DNA of 13,885 nt. It comes from Clostridiaceae bacterium (GTDB lineage: Bacteria > Bacillota > Clostridia > UBA1212 > DUPL01). The notes under the pieces were generated by a model that saw only the letters and a list, made by a program, of their open reading frames with translations, had not been told where the DNA came from and made no database searches. This document shows, piece by piece, positions 1-6,646 of this stretch. Made by a program: the position numbers and the translations under genes. The stretch is from the NCBI GenBank assembly GCA_012522035.1, contig JAAYLF010000148.1, positions 1-13,885 of the forward strand, read 5' to 3'. Positions within the stretch are counted from its first letter, which is position 1; each line of letters opens with the position of its first letter.

Positions 1-4
1 AATA

Positions 5-37
5 AAAAGACCCTAACCGAATAAGTTAGGGTTCTTT
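5..37 (-). terminator. Intrinsic terminator downstream of mscL
   Basis: A 7-bp perfect stem (11-17 pairing with 25-31, CCCTAAC/GTTAGGG) with a 7-nt loop is followed on the minus strand by a T-rich run (TCTTTTTATT). It lies about 50 nt past the mscL stop codon, so it probably ends the leftward operon. The other side is also fairly T-rich (TTCTTT), so it may work in both directions. A smaller GGCC-TGA-GGCC hairpin at 66-76 followed by a T run on the plus strand could assist against plus-strand transcription entering from the left; that part is weak. Confidence 0.75.
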
Positions 38-83
38 AAAACGAGTTTCTTAAGTTAATGACATTGGCCTGAGGCCTCTTTTT

Positions 84-617
84 TTATTCCTGTTTTTCTT
101 CTGTCAGAATACTGGTACAGTTCGGACACCTTACTGCCCTTACGCTTATGACTGAAGTACAGTAAGGACATTCCTTGGTGGTTGGAGGTGGTGGAGGCTC
201 CATTGAAGCTTTTGCTTCTTCCTCCTTCTTCTCTCTTTCCTTAACCATCTGAATCGCATTCTCAAGTCTTTCCTTGCTCCTGTTTATGAGCCTTACGGCT
301 ATGTAAACAGAAATTGCGATGATGAAAAAGTCAATTATATTCTGTATGAATATTCCGTAATTCAATGTGGGAAAGCCTGCTTCAGCAGCAGCCTGTGCCG
401 TTTCAAAGACCTGTCCTTTCGTATCGCCAAGAACAAGGAAGTTGTCTTTGATGGGAGTTCCCGCTTTTGTTATGAGGCTGATAAGAGGTGTAATGATATC
501 GGCAACAAAAGAAGACACGATCTTGCTGAAAGCAGCACCGATAACAACACCTATTGCCATATCAAACACATTGCCCTTGAAAGCAAACTTCTTAAAATCA
601 GATATAATTCCCTTCAC
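84..617 (-). CDS. mscL: MscL large-conductance mechanosensitive channel with C-terminal zinc ribbon
   Basis: Large-conductance mechanosensitive channel of the cell membrane. The family forms homopentamers that open under membrane tension and release solutes during osmotic downshock. The N-terminus (FKKFAFKGNVFDMAIGVVIG, residues 8-27) is the MscL hallmark. TM1 spans about 15-46, a periplasm-side loop 50-85, and TM2 about 88-112, followed by a charged helix (112-138). The protein has 177 residues against roughly 130-150 for typical members. The excess is a run of five prolines (141-145) and a four-cysteine ribbon, CPYC (150-153) and CPNC (164-167). The start is GTG, supported by AAGAAGGG at 624-631 with a 6-nt gap. 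It lies 18 nt behind the XRE-cupin gene and is probably co-transcribed with it. Family assignment is secure; the role of the ribbon is unknown. Confidence 0.96.
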   Translation of the reverse strand: MKGIISDFKKFAFKGNVFDMAIGVVIGAAFSKIVSSFVADIITPLISLITKAGTPIKDNFLVLGDTKGQVFETAQAAAEAGFPTLNYGIFIQNIIDFFIIAISVYIAVRLINRSKERLENAIQMVKEREKKEEEAKASMEPPPPPTTKECPYCTSVISVRAVRCPNCTSILTEEKQE

Positions 618-635
618 GTAAAACCCTTCTTTACC

Positions 636-1190
636 TTATTTTATAATCACTGCCAGAAATCTGGCTGGTTTTCCATCCAAAGCCTTCATACCATGAGGAG
701 TCAGGGAATTGTAGTAGACCGAATCCCCAGGCTCCAGAATAATTTCATTCCCACCTATGGAGATTAGCAGTCTTCCCTCCACACAGTAATTGAACTCCTG
801 TCCGTCATGGGAATTCAGATGAATTCCATTGTTTTCGTTGCTCTCAACCGTTACAAGAAATGGTTCGGCTTTTCTGTTTGCAAAATTGTAAGCAAGATGC
901 TGATATTCATAATATTTTCTTCTTTCTACACTCTGTCCCCTGCCCTTTTTAATATAACTGTAGGTGCTGAGCATGGGAGCACCTCCAGACAAAAGATCTG
1001 TCAAATCCAGATTGCAGTGTTTGGCAAAATCCAACAAAAAGCCCATGGGAATATCAGTTTCACCGTTTTCATAAGACTCATATTTTGCCGGATCAACATT
1101 CAAAGCTTTTGAGATGTCTTCCACACTCAACTCAAGAATTTCGCGCATTTCTTTCATTCTTTGGGCAATTTCCTTAATATGCTCATTCAT
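636..1190 (-). CDS. XRE-family transcriptional regulator with C-terminal cupin domain
   Basis: DNA-binding regulator of 184 residues. The N-terminus is a Cro/C1-type helix-turn-helix (about 7-66: LSVEDISKALNVDPAKYESY within it). The C-terminus is a cupin_2 barrel (about 110-184). Cupin motif 1 has H124, H128, E132 and G139; motif 2 (GDSVYYNSLTPHG, 155-167) ends in H166. These residues could hold a metal or a small ligand. In this family the cupin usually senses a small molecule while the HTH binds DNA. The open frame extends to 1232, but the ATG at 1188-1190 is preferred because AAGGAAGTG lies just upstream and the helix-turn-helix begins right after it. It lies 46 nt behind the DUF5107 gene and just ahead of mscL, so it may regulate this operon or the divergent cotH gene (inference). 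The ligand cannot be read from sequence. Confidence 0.9.
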   Translation of the reverse strand: MNEHIKEIAQRMKEMREILELSVEDISKALNVDPAKYESYENGETDIPMGFLLDFAKHCNLDLTDLLSGGAPMLSTYSYIKKGRGQSVERRKYYEYQHLAYNFANRKAEPFLVTVESNENNGIHLNSHDGQEFNYCVEGRLLISIGGNEIILEPGDSVYYNSLTPHGMKALDGKPARFLAVIIK

Positions 1191-1236
1191 GATTTCACTT
1201 CCTTGCTTTTGAATATATGATACCAGAATCAATTTA

Positions 1237-3234
1237 TCAGGTCAACGGCCTGTACTGCATGATAAAGTTGAGATAATCAGGAAGCTTCACTTCCTCCATC
1301 ACTCTCTTCAGCACCTCTTTGTACCCATCTTCACCAATGCCTTCTTCATGCATTATCTTTCTTGCATGCAGCTTGTACCATTGATTTGACAAAAGCTCTT
1401 CTCCTTCCCTTAAATCAGCAGGAACAATATCCTCAGAAAACATCCTTTTTGCCTTGTCAAACTCATTGATGCCAATCAAGGAATCGATGCAAGCAAGCCT
1501 TACCCTTGGATGCCTGGTTATGGTTTCATCCAATGAGTCAAAAACCTTCAACGCCTTTTCATATAGCCTCTTTCTGTTGTACATGTTCAAACAATCAACA
1601 ACAACACGCACATCAGTTTTGGTCATGCCTGTAAGATTCTCAAGAGCCTTGTCCATATACGTTTCATTGTTCTCCAGTATTCCAAGACACCAATAACTCC
1701 AAATATTCGGTTTCAAATCTATCGACTTTTTGAAGCATTCCAAAGCTCCATCCAAATCCTCGTTAGCCGCTTTCATGACTCCAAGATGATAATATGCATG
1801 CCAGTTGCAGCTTGCAGGATTCTCCTTGATAGATTTCTCTAGCAGGCTCATCCATTCAGCCTGGGTTACATACTTTGCAGGTTCTTGATTTACCGGAAAT
1901 TCCTCAAACACATTTTCCTTAAGAAGCCTGAGCCAGATTTCCTGTTCCTTTCCAATGTTGTCAAAAACAAGACCAAAAAGATCCTTTCCTCTTTTTCTTC
2001 TCACAAGCTCCAAAGCTCCCCATCCGCTGCCTTCGTAAACAAGCTCCACATTCTCAATATTGAAGCTTTCGTGAATCTCATCCAGAACCTTCCTCGGAAG
2101 CCTCTTTTCAAGCTCCTCTCCCACACATTTGTATGCCTTTGTCCAATCATCACCATGGACTGTGTCCTTGTCGGCTTCCAAATAACCGTAAGCTTCAGTC
2201 CAGCTCCAGACAGAATTTCCTTCCATTGGAGTTCTCTGCTGCTGCATATGGGCACATCCTGCCTGAATCTCGCAGTACGAACTTCCCTTTACAGACAAAA
2301 ATTCCTGCCAGCGTCTTCCTCCTCTTGAATCTCCCCAATTAAAGAGCTTTCTTCCAAGCAGTCTGTCCGTTGAAGTATGCACAAGACCCTTGCCCTCCCC
2401 ATCAAGAGCACATATCCACTTTCGCTCTTCTTTTGGAATATCAAAGAACTGGTCAAAAGCATACGGTATTCTTGCAGGATAGCTTCTGTCCAGACTTCCC
2501 AGCATTGGCACCGGATCCTTTCCAAAACTTCCGTCCGAATACTGAACATAAGCCTTGTTACTGGGCACAATAATTCTTGTTTCCTCAGTCTCATCCACTG
2601 CAATATTCGACCACCAGTACATTGGCACCGTCTCATCATTGTCGTTAACAACTGTTATGCGTATGAACAGAAACCTGGACTTTTCGGGCAGATATGCATC
2701 TATGGAATACGCAAGTTTTTTAATCCTTTCCCATTCATACATTCTTAAAACCTTTGTACCGTCCTTCATTGACCCTACAGCGGTAAACAAAGGAGATACA
2801 GTAAAAGGAGTATGCCCTGTCATGCCAATATTAAACTCCACCCCACCTGAAAACCAGGCATTCCTGAGCGCAAGATTTGCCGGTTGAAACACGGGATTTC
2901 TATGAACCAGATCTCTGTTGTTTTCCTTGTCATACAATGAATACAACCTTCCACCCAATTCAGGCAAAAATGTTGCTTTCAAATATCCATTTTCAAGAAC
3001 GCACGCTTTGAACGCCCTTGCCTTTCTGTCCCTGTCATAATCATCCTGAATGCAGTAAGGAAGTATTGATTTGATTCTACCGTAATAAAAGAATTCTTTT
3101 TCCTCGTCACTGATTTCGTCACTGAATTTAATTTCTCCAAATCCCTGCCCTAATCCTTTAATATCGGGCAGTGGATTCTCCCCATATAATCCAGCTGCAG
3201 GTATCACAAGCTCTTCAAACCTAATTTCTGTCAT
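1237..3234 (-). CDS. DUF5107 (mutarotase-like) protein with TPR region
   Basis: Predicted cytoplasmic protein of 665 residues with no signal peptide. Residues about 40-355 match the DUF5107 style, a galactose-mutarotase-like beta-sandwich fold: FLPELGGRLYSLYDKENNRD (89-108), then FSGGVEFNIGMTGHTPF (128-144) and a Trp-rich stretch, MYWWSNIAVDETEETR (205-220). The C-terminal half is helical with TPR-like repeats, clearest at about 475-515 (HAYYHLGVMKAANEDLDGAL followed by ECFKKSIDLKP), and continuing to about 600. DUF5107/TPR proteins are often found near sugar-utilisation genes; no reaction is established, so none is assigned. The frame can be opened at TTG 3240, but that codon abuts the AGGAGGT at 3241-3247. 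The ATG at 3232-3234 has a 6-nt gap and is chosen. It is the first gene of the leftward operon with XRE-cupin and mscL, and is divergent from the first cotH gene. Confidence 0.88.
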   Translation of the reverse strand: MTEIRFEELVIPAAGLYGENPLPDIKGLGQGFGEIKFSDEISDEEKEFFYYGRIKSILPYCIQDDYDRDRKARAFKACVLENGYLKATFLPELGGRLYSLYDKENNRDLVHRNPVFQPANLALRNAWFSGGVEFNIGMTGHTPFTVSPLFTAVGSMKDGTKVLRMYEWERIKKLAYSIDAYLPEKSRFLFIRITVVNDNDETVPMYWWSNIAVDETEETRIIVPSNKAYVQYSDGSFGKDPVPMLGSLDRSYPARIPYAFDQFFDIPKEERKWICALDGEGKGLVHTSTDRLLGRKLFNWGDSRGGRRWQEFLSVKGSSYCEIQAGCAHMQQQRTPMEGNSVWSWTEAYGYLEADKDTVHGDDWTKAYKCVGEELEKRLPRKVLDEIHESFNIENVELVYEGSGWGALELVRRKRGKDLFGLVFDNIGKEQEIWLRLLKENVFEEFPVNQEPAKYVTQAEWMSLLEKSIKENPASCNWHAYYHLGVMKAANEDLDGALECFKKSIDLKPNIWSYWCLGILENNETYMDKALENLTGMTKTDVRVVVDCLNMYNRKRLYEKALKVFDSLDETITRHPRVRLACIDSLIGINEFDKAKRMFSEDIVPADLREGEELLSNQWYKLHARKIMHEEGIGEDGYKEVLKRVMEEVKLPDYLNFIMQYRPLT

Positions 3235-3240
3235 ATACAA

Positions 3241-3247
3241 ACCTCCT
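3241..3247 (-). promoter_or_regulatory. Strong ribosome binding site fixing the DUF5107 gene start
   Basis: The minus strand reads AGGAGGT, a near-perfect Shine-Dalgarno, 6 nt before the ATG at 3234 and 0 nt before the in-frame TTG at 3240. The spacing rules out the TTG. Confidence 0.85.
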
Positions 3248-3264
3248 AGATATTCATCGAATAG

Positions 3265-3292
3265 ATTATACTACAAAATCCCTCCCTGTATA
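3265..3292 (-). promoter_or_regulatory. Putative sigma-A promoter of the DUF5107 operon
   Basis: On the minus strand the -35 is TATACA (3287-3292, 4 of 6 to consensus). A 16-bp spacer follows, then a perfect TATAAT -10 (3265-3270). Transcription would start around 3258, leaving a short leader before the ribosome site. Confidence 0.65.
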
Positions 3293-3301
3293 GCTTTAAT
3301 A

Positions 3302-3330
3302 TTGCAATAAAATATATGAAATGCTAAAAT
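3302..3330 (+). promoter_or_regulatory. Putative sigma-A promoter of the first cotH gene
   Basis: The -35 is TTGCAA (3302-3307), followed by a 17-bp spacer and TAAAAT (3325-3330) preceded by TG as an extended -10. The -35 lies only 9 bp from the -35 of the divergent DUF5107 promoter, so the two polymerases probably compete for this site. Confidence 0.6.
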
Positions 3331-3363
3331 TGAATCAAAGCTATTAAGAAAGAGGCAACGAAA

Positions 3364-6300
3364 ATGAGAAATAGATTTTACGGACTAACCTTATTGGCAT
3401 TGCTTTTGATTATGACACTGATAGTTGTAACGGGGTGCAGGACACAAGATAGCACAAACCCCACCCCAAGTCCAACAGACAATACATTACATAATACACC
3501 TAAAGAGACGGAGAATACCGAAGTTCCTTCAGAAACCTCGGGTTCTACTTCCACGCCAATGCCGACTGAAACTGCAACCCAGACTCCCACGCCTATGCAG
3601 ACAGAGACAAATGCACCAACCACAGGTACCCCAACTCCCACGCCCACACCGAAACCGACTCCCACACCCACACCTACTCCCGCACCAAAGCTGGAGGTAA
3701 CCTTCTCCCATGAAGGTGGTTTCTACGACAAGGACTTCAAGCTGGAGCTATCTGCTCCCAGCGGTTTCACAATCTACTACACTCTGGACGGTACTGATCC
3801 AAGAACCAGCAGCACAAGGCAGAAATACACAGGTCCGATAAACATTACAAACAGTGAATCAAAAGATGTCGGACCAATAACCAAAAGCATAGGCAATCAC
3901 GGCACCAGCAAGCGCCTGACAGGAACTGTAGTAAGGGCGTATGCAAACAGGACGGTCATAACCACACCGGTTGTTACCAATACGTATTTTGTTGCCAACA
4001 ATCTTGCAAACAAATACAACCTGCCCTACGTATCCATTTCATTGCGGCCGGAAGATTTCAACAGCCGCACCAACCCAAGAGGTATATATGTGTGGCCGTC
4101 TGTTTCCGACAATCAGTTTGATTCAAAGAGAAGAATTATAGTGTTTGTGGAATTTTACGATGAAAAGGGCAAAAAACAGGACCACATGTTTGCCGAAATG
4201 TCCCTGCATGGAAATGGTTCCATGGGAGCCACAATGAAATCCTTCAGACTGTATTTCAAAAACGATCTCGACAAGGATTCGGAACATTATCCAAACAAAC
4301 TTACCTACGATTTGTTCAAAGGAAGGGTAAAAGACAATAATGGAAATACCATCGACTCTTTCAAGCGTCTTATCCTTAGAAACTCCGGGAATGATTACAA
4401 CCGCTCCATGTTAAGAGACGCGCTGTTCCAAAGATTGAGCGAACCTCTTGCCTGCGATTACATGGAATCCCAGCCTGTAATGGTATTTATAAACGGAGAG
4501 TTCTGGGGAATGTACAATGCAAGAGAACGTAATGATGACAAATATTTTAAAGCCCATTACGGAATACAGGAAGAAAATCTTGTACTCCTTGAAGCCCCCA
4601 CTCCACTCAAATACAACATGGACTTTACAAGACCATATGAAATATGCGAGGGTGTGCCGGGAGACGAAAAACCTTGGGAAGACCTTATCAGATACTGCGA
4701 TACCCACAATCTTGCCAACGATGCCTACTACAAGGTTGTGGCAGACCAGGTGGACATATACAGTCTTATGGATGTGTACATAGTTAACATGTTTTTTGCA
4801 AACCGCGACTGGCCGGGCAACAATGTAAAGGTATGGAGAAACAAAAACCCCAAAGACCCTAGCGGCATGGATACCAAATGGAGATTTGTCCTTCTTGACA
4901 CAGACATGGGTGCAGGTTTCAATGATGGCCCTGAGTACAACATGATAACCCAACACAATGTTTTCAACAGAGGAACAGGCTGGATCCTGACAAAACTTAT
5001 GACTTCCCTGCTCCAAAACGAGGGTTTCAAGCAGCAGTTCGTGGAAAGATTCATATATGTAATAGACAATGTGTTTAGTCCTGACAGGACCATACCTGTA
5101 TTAAACAGCATGGCCAGTGAGATAGAAAAAGCCATGGAACTCAATGTTGTCAGATGGCCGCAAAACAACATGAGCAGCTGGAGGAACGAAATCAACATAA
5201 TACGGGATTTCCTCCAAAGAAGAGCTCAGTATTTAAAGGCGCAGCTGTACAATTATTTCGGCATCCATCCAAAAGAAGTCAGCTATATATATGACAGCAG
5301 CAAGGTAACGTTGACAGTGAACGGTCAAAGCGTAGCAGAAGGATACACTGTTACAATGCAGGCAGCCACCCAGATCAAGCTTAATGCATCACCCAAGAGC
5401 GGATATGAGTTTGTTTCATACAATGTGATTGACGTAAATGGCAGTCAAAAGACATATACAAGCCAGAGCCTTACCCTCACATTGAATGACAAAACCTACA
5501 TTCTCGTGCTTGCAAAACCAAAGAACTTCAACTCATCACCCCAGATTGTAGCAGGATCGAGGACTGTTTATGCAATTGACTCTGGCGGCAACCTGTACGC
5601 CTGGGGCAGCAATGAACTGGGTCAGCTTGGAGTTGTTACAAGCAAAACCCTTACAAAACCAACCCTAATCATGACAGGAGTCGTGAAAGTATCCACATCC
5701 CTTGGAGGAAATGTGGGGGATGCTCCTCACACATTAATCCTGACAGACAACAACACCTTGTACAGCGTGGGCAACAACACTTATGGACAGCTTGGAAGAA
5801 CCGGCAATACGACAATACCCATGAAAGTTAATATTTCAGGCAAGATTAAAGACATAAGCGCAGGATTCGACCATACATTGGTCCTTATTGAAAATGGAGA
5901 CCTGTATGGATGCGGCAACAACCAAAAAGGTCAGCTGGGCATAACGAATTTTGGCGGTGAAGTACGCGAGTTTGTAAAAATTGCTTCTAATGTGAAAGAA
6001 ATGGTTGCAGGAAGGCGCCATACGGTGTATGTAGACAATCAAGGAAGAGCTTACGGGCTTGGGGACAACAGGTGGAAAAAGATGACGCCAGAGAATGTGG
6101 AAACGTATTCCTCCCCTGTCCTTCTTATGTCCAATGTCAAGAAGGTGTTTGCAGGAGAACACCAGACCCTGTTCTTAACAAACAGCAACGAACTGTACTA
6201 TATTGGCTGGAGAAACCATGTCAGCCTTGTTACTGGAGAGGGAGACGGTCATTCCCACAAGCTCTTGGACAATGTCAAGAAAGCAAGCATGATGGACGAA

Positions 6301-6564
6301 CACGCAGTAATATTGACCAATGACAACAAGGTCTATGGCTGGGGATTAAACAGCCACAGCCAGGTTGCCAGCGGAACACAAACCAAGTCCACACCCGTAT
6401 TAATAGCAAACAATGTAAGGGATGTGGCGGCAGGATCCTGGTTCTCAGTAATTCTCCAGGAAGATGGCCGCGTGATTGTCTGGGGAAAGAACACATCAGG
6501 CGTTGCTGGAAACGGTTCCACTTCAGAAAAAGTGGATAAAACCACAGCCATGACAATTTCGTAA
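3364..6564 (+). CDS. CotH-family lipoprotein with CHB_HEX and RCC1 beta-propeller domains (paralog 1)
   Basis: Predicted surface-anchored lipoprotein of 1066 residues. A signal peptide ends in lipobox VTGC, with lipidated Cys25. A Ser/Thr/Pro linker (26-108) ends in Thr-Pro repeats. Next comes a chitobiase/hexosaminidase C-terminal-like beta domain (about 110-212; YYTLDGTDP 138-146). The CotH domain (about 218-640) shows LRNSGND (338-344), NGEFWGMYNARER (377-389), DWPGNN (482-487) and LLDTDMGAG (510-518). D482/N487 and D512/D514 resemble the catalytic and metal-binding residues of CotH atypical kinases; Bacillus CotH phosphorylates spore-coat proteins. A small beta module (about 640-720) follows, then seven RCC1-like repeats (about 727-1050), enough for one complete propeller. 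AGAGG at 3351-3355 supports the start. No dockerin motif is seen. Domain calls are firm; kinase activity, substrate and any spore role are inference. Confidence 0.92.
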   Translation: MRNRFYGLTLLALLLIMTLIVVTGCRTQDSTNPTPSPTDNTLHNTPKETENTEVPSETSGSTSTPMPTETATQTPTPMQTETNAPTTGTPTPTPTPKPTPTPTPTPAPKLEVTFSHEGGFYDKDFKLELSAPSGFTIYYTLDGTDPRTSSTRQKYTGPINITNSESKDVGPITKSIGNHGTSKRLTGTVVRAYANRTVITTPVVTNTYFVANNLANKYNLPYVSISLRPEDFNSRTNPRGIYVWPSVSDNQFDSKRRIIVFVEFYDEKGKKQDHMFAEMSLHGNGSMGATMKSFRLYFKNDLDKDSEHYPNKLTYDLFKGRVKDNNGNTIDSFKRLILRNSGNDYNRSMLRDALFQRLSEPLACDYMESQPVMVFINGEFWGMYNARERNDDKYFKAHYGIQEENLVLLEAPTPLKYNMDFTRPYEICEGVPGDEKPWEDLIRYCDTHNLANDAYYKVVADQVDIYSLMDVYIVNMFFANRDWPGNNVKVWRNKNPKDPSGMDTKWRFVLLDTDMGAGFNDGPEYNMITQHNVFNRGTGWILTKLMTSLLQNEGFKQQFVERFIYVIDNVFSPDRTIPVLNSMASEIEKAMELNVVRWPQNNMSSWRNEINIIRDFLQRRAQYLKAQLYNYFGIHPKEVSYIYDSSKVTLTVNGQSVAEGYTVTMQAATQIKLNASPKSGYEFVSYNVIDVNGSQKTYTSQSLTLTLNDKTYILVLAKPKNFNSSPQIVAGSRTVYAIDSGGNLYAWGSNELGQLGVVTSKTLTKPTLIMTGVVKVSTSLGGNVGDAPHTLILTDNNTLYSVGNNTYGQLGRTGNTTIPMKVNISGKIKDISAGFDHTLVLIENGDLYGCGNNQKGQLGITNFGGEVREFVKIASNVKEMVAGRRHTVYVDNQGRAYGLGDNRWKKMTPENVETYSSPVLLMSNVKKVFAGEHQTLFLTNSNELYYIGWRNHVSLVTGEGDGHSHKLLDNVKKASMMDEHAVILTNDNKVYGWGLNSHSQVASGTQTKSTPVLIANNVRDVAAGSWFSVILQEDGRVIVWGKNTSGVAGNGSTSEKVDKTTAMTIS
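3628..3690 (+). repeat. Low-complexity Thr-Pro repeat coding segment
   Basis: A stretch of degenerate CCNACN hexamers within the first cotH gene encodes alternating Thr-Pro with one Lys and one Ala (residues 89-109). It forms the end of a flexible linker that would hold the folded domains away from the membrane or cell wall. It is absent from paralog 2. Such arrays can change length by slippage, although the repeat units here are not identical. Confidence 0.85.
4807..4850 (+). repeat. 44-bp segment identical between the two cotH genes (copy 1)
   Basis: This segment codes for the DWPGNNVKVWRNKNP region of the CotH catalytic loop and is identical base for base to 7898-7941. Neighbouring codons in the same domain differ at silent positions, so identity of this length stands out. 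Confidence 0.85.
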
Positions 6565-6579
6565 ACCTCTTTTTAGATG

Positions 6580-6609
6580 TTGCATATATTGGTTAACATA
6601 TGTTACAAT
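6580..6609 (+). promoter_or_regulatory. Putative promoter of the second cotH gene with overlapping palindrome
   Basis: A weak -35, TTGCAT (6580-6585), lies 18 bp before an extended -10, TGT-TACAAT (TACAAT at 6604-6609). A perfect 12-bp palindrome, TAACATATGTTA (6594-6605), covers the spacer and the start of the -10 and could be an operator. The gap 6565-6646 holds no convincing terminator, so read-through from the first cotH gene is also possible. Confidence 0.4.
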
Positions 6610-6646
6610 TGTGCAAAGAATCGTAGAAAGAAGGTAATACTCAAAG

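Noticed and set aside
1191..1232. Longer start for the XRE-cupin gene, adding 14 residues
   Set aside because: The added residues match no part of the domain, and the ribosome site AAGGAAGTG fits the ATG at 1190.
1885..2328. Plus-strand open frame inside the DUF5107 gene
   Set aside because: It is antisense to a well-supported coding region and has no recognisable domain.
4411..5016. Minus-strand open frame of 201 codons inside the first cotH gene, with a similar one at 7733-8101 inside the second
   Set aside because: Both lie antisense to the conserved CotH core, and their likeness to each other simply mirrors the paralogy of the plus-strand genes. No ribosome site or promoter supports them.
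6526..6580. Possible terminator between the two cotH genes
   Set aside because: The only hairpin is a 4-bp GTGG/CCAC stem inside the coding end, with no T run directly behind it.
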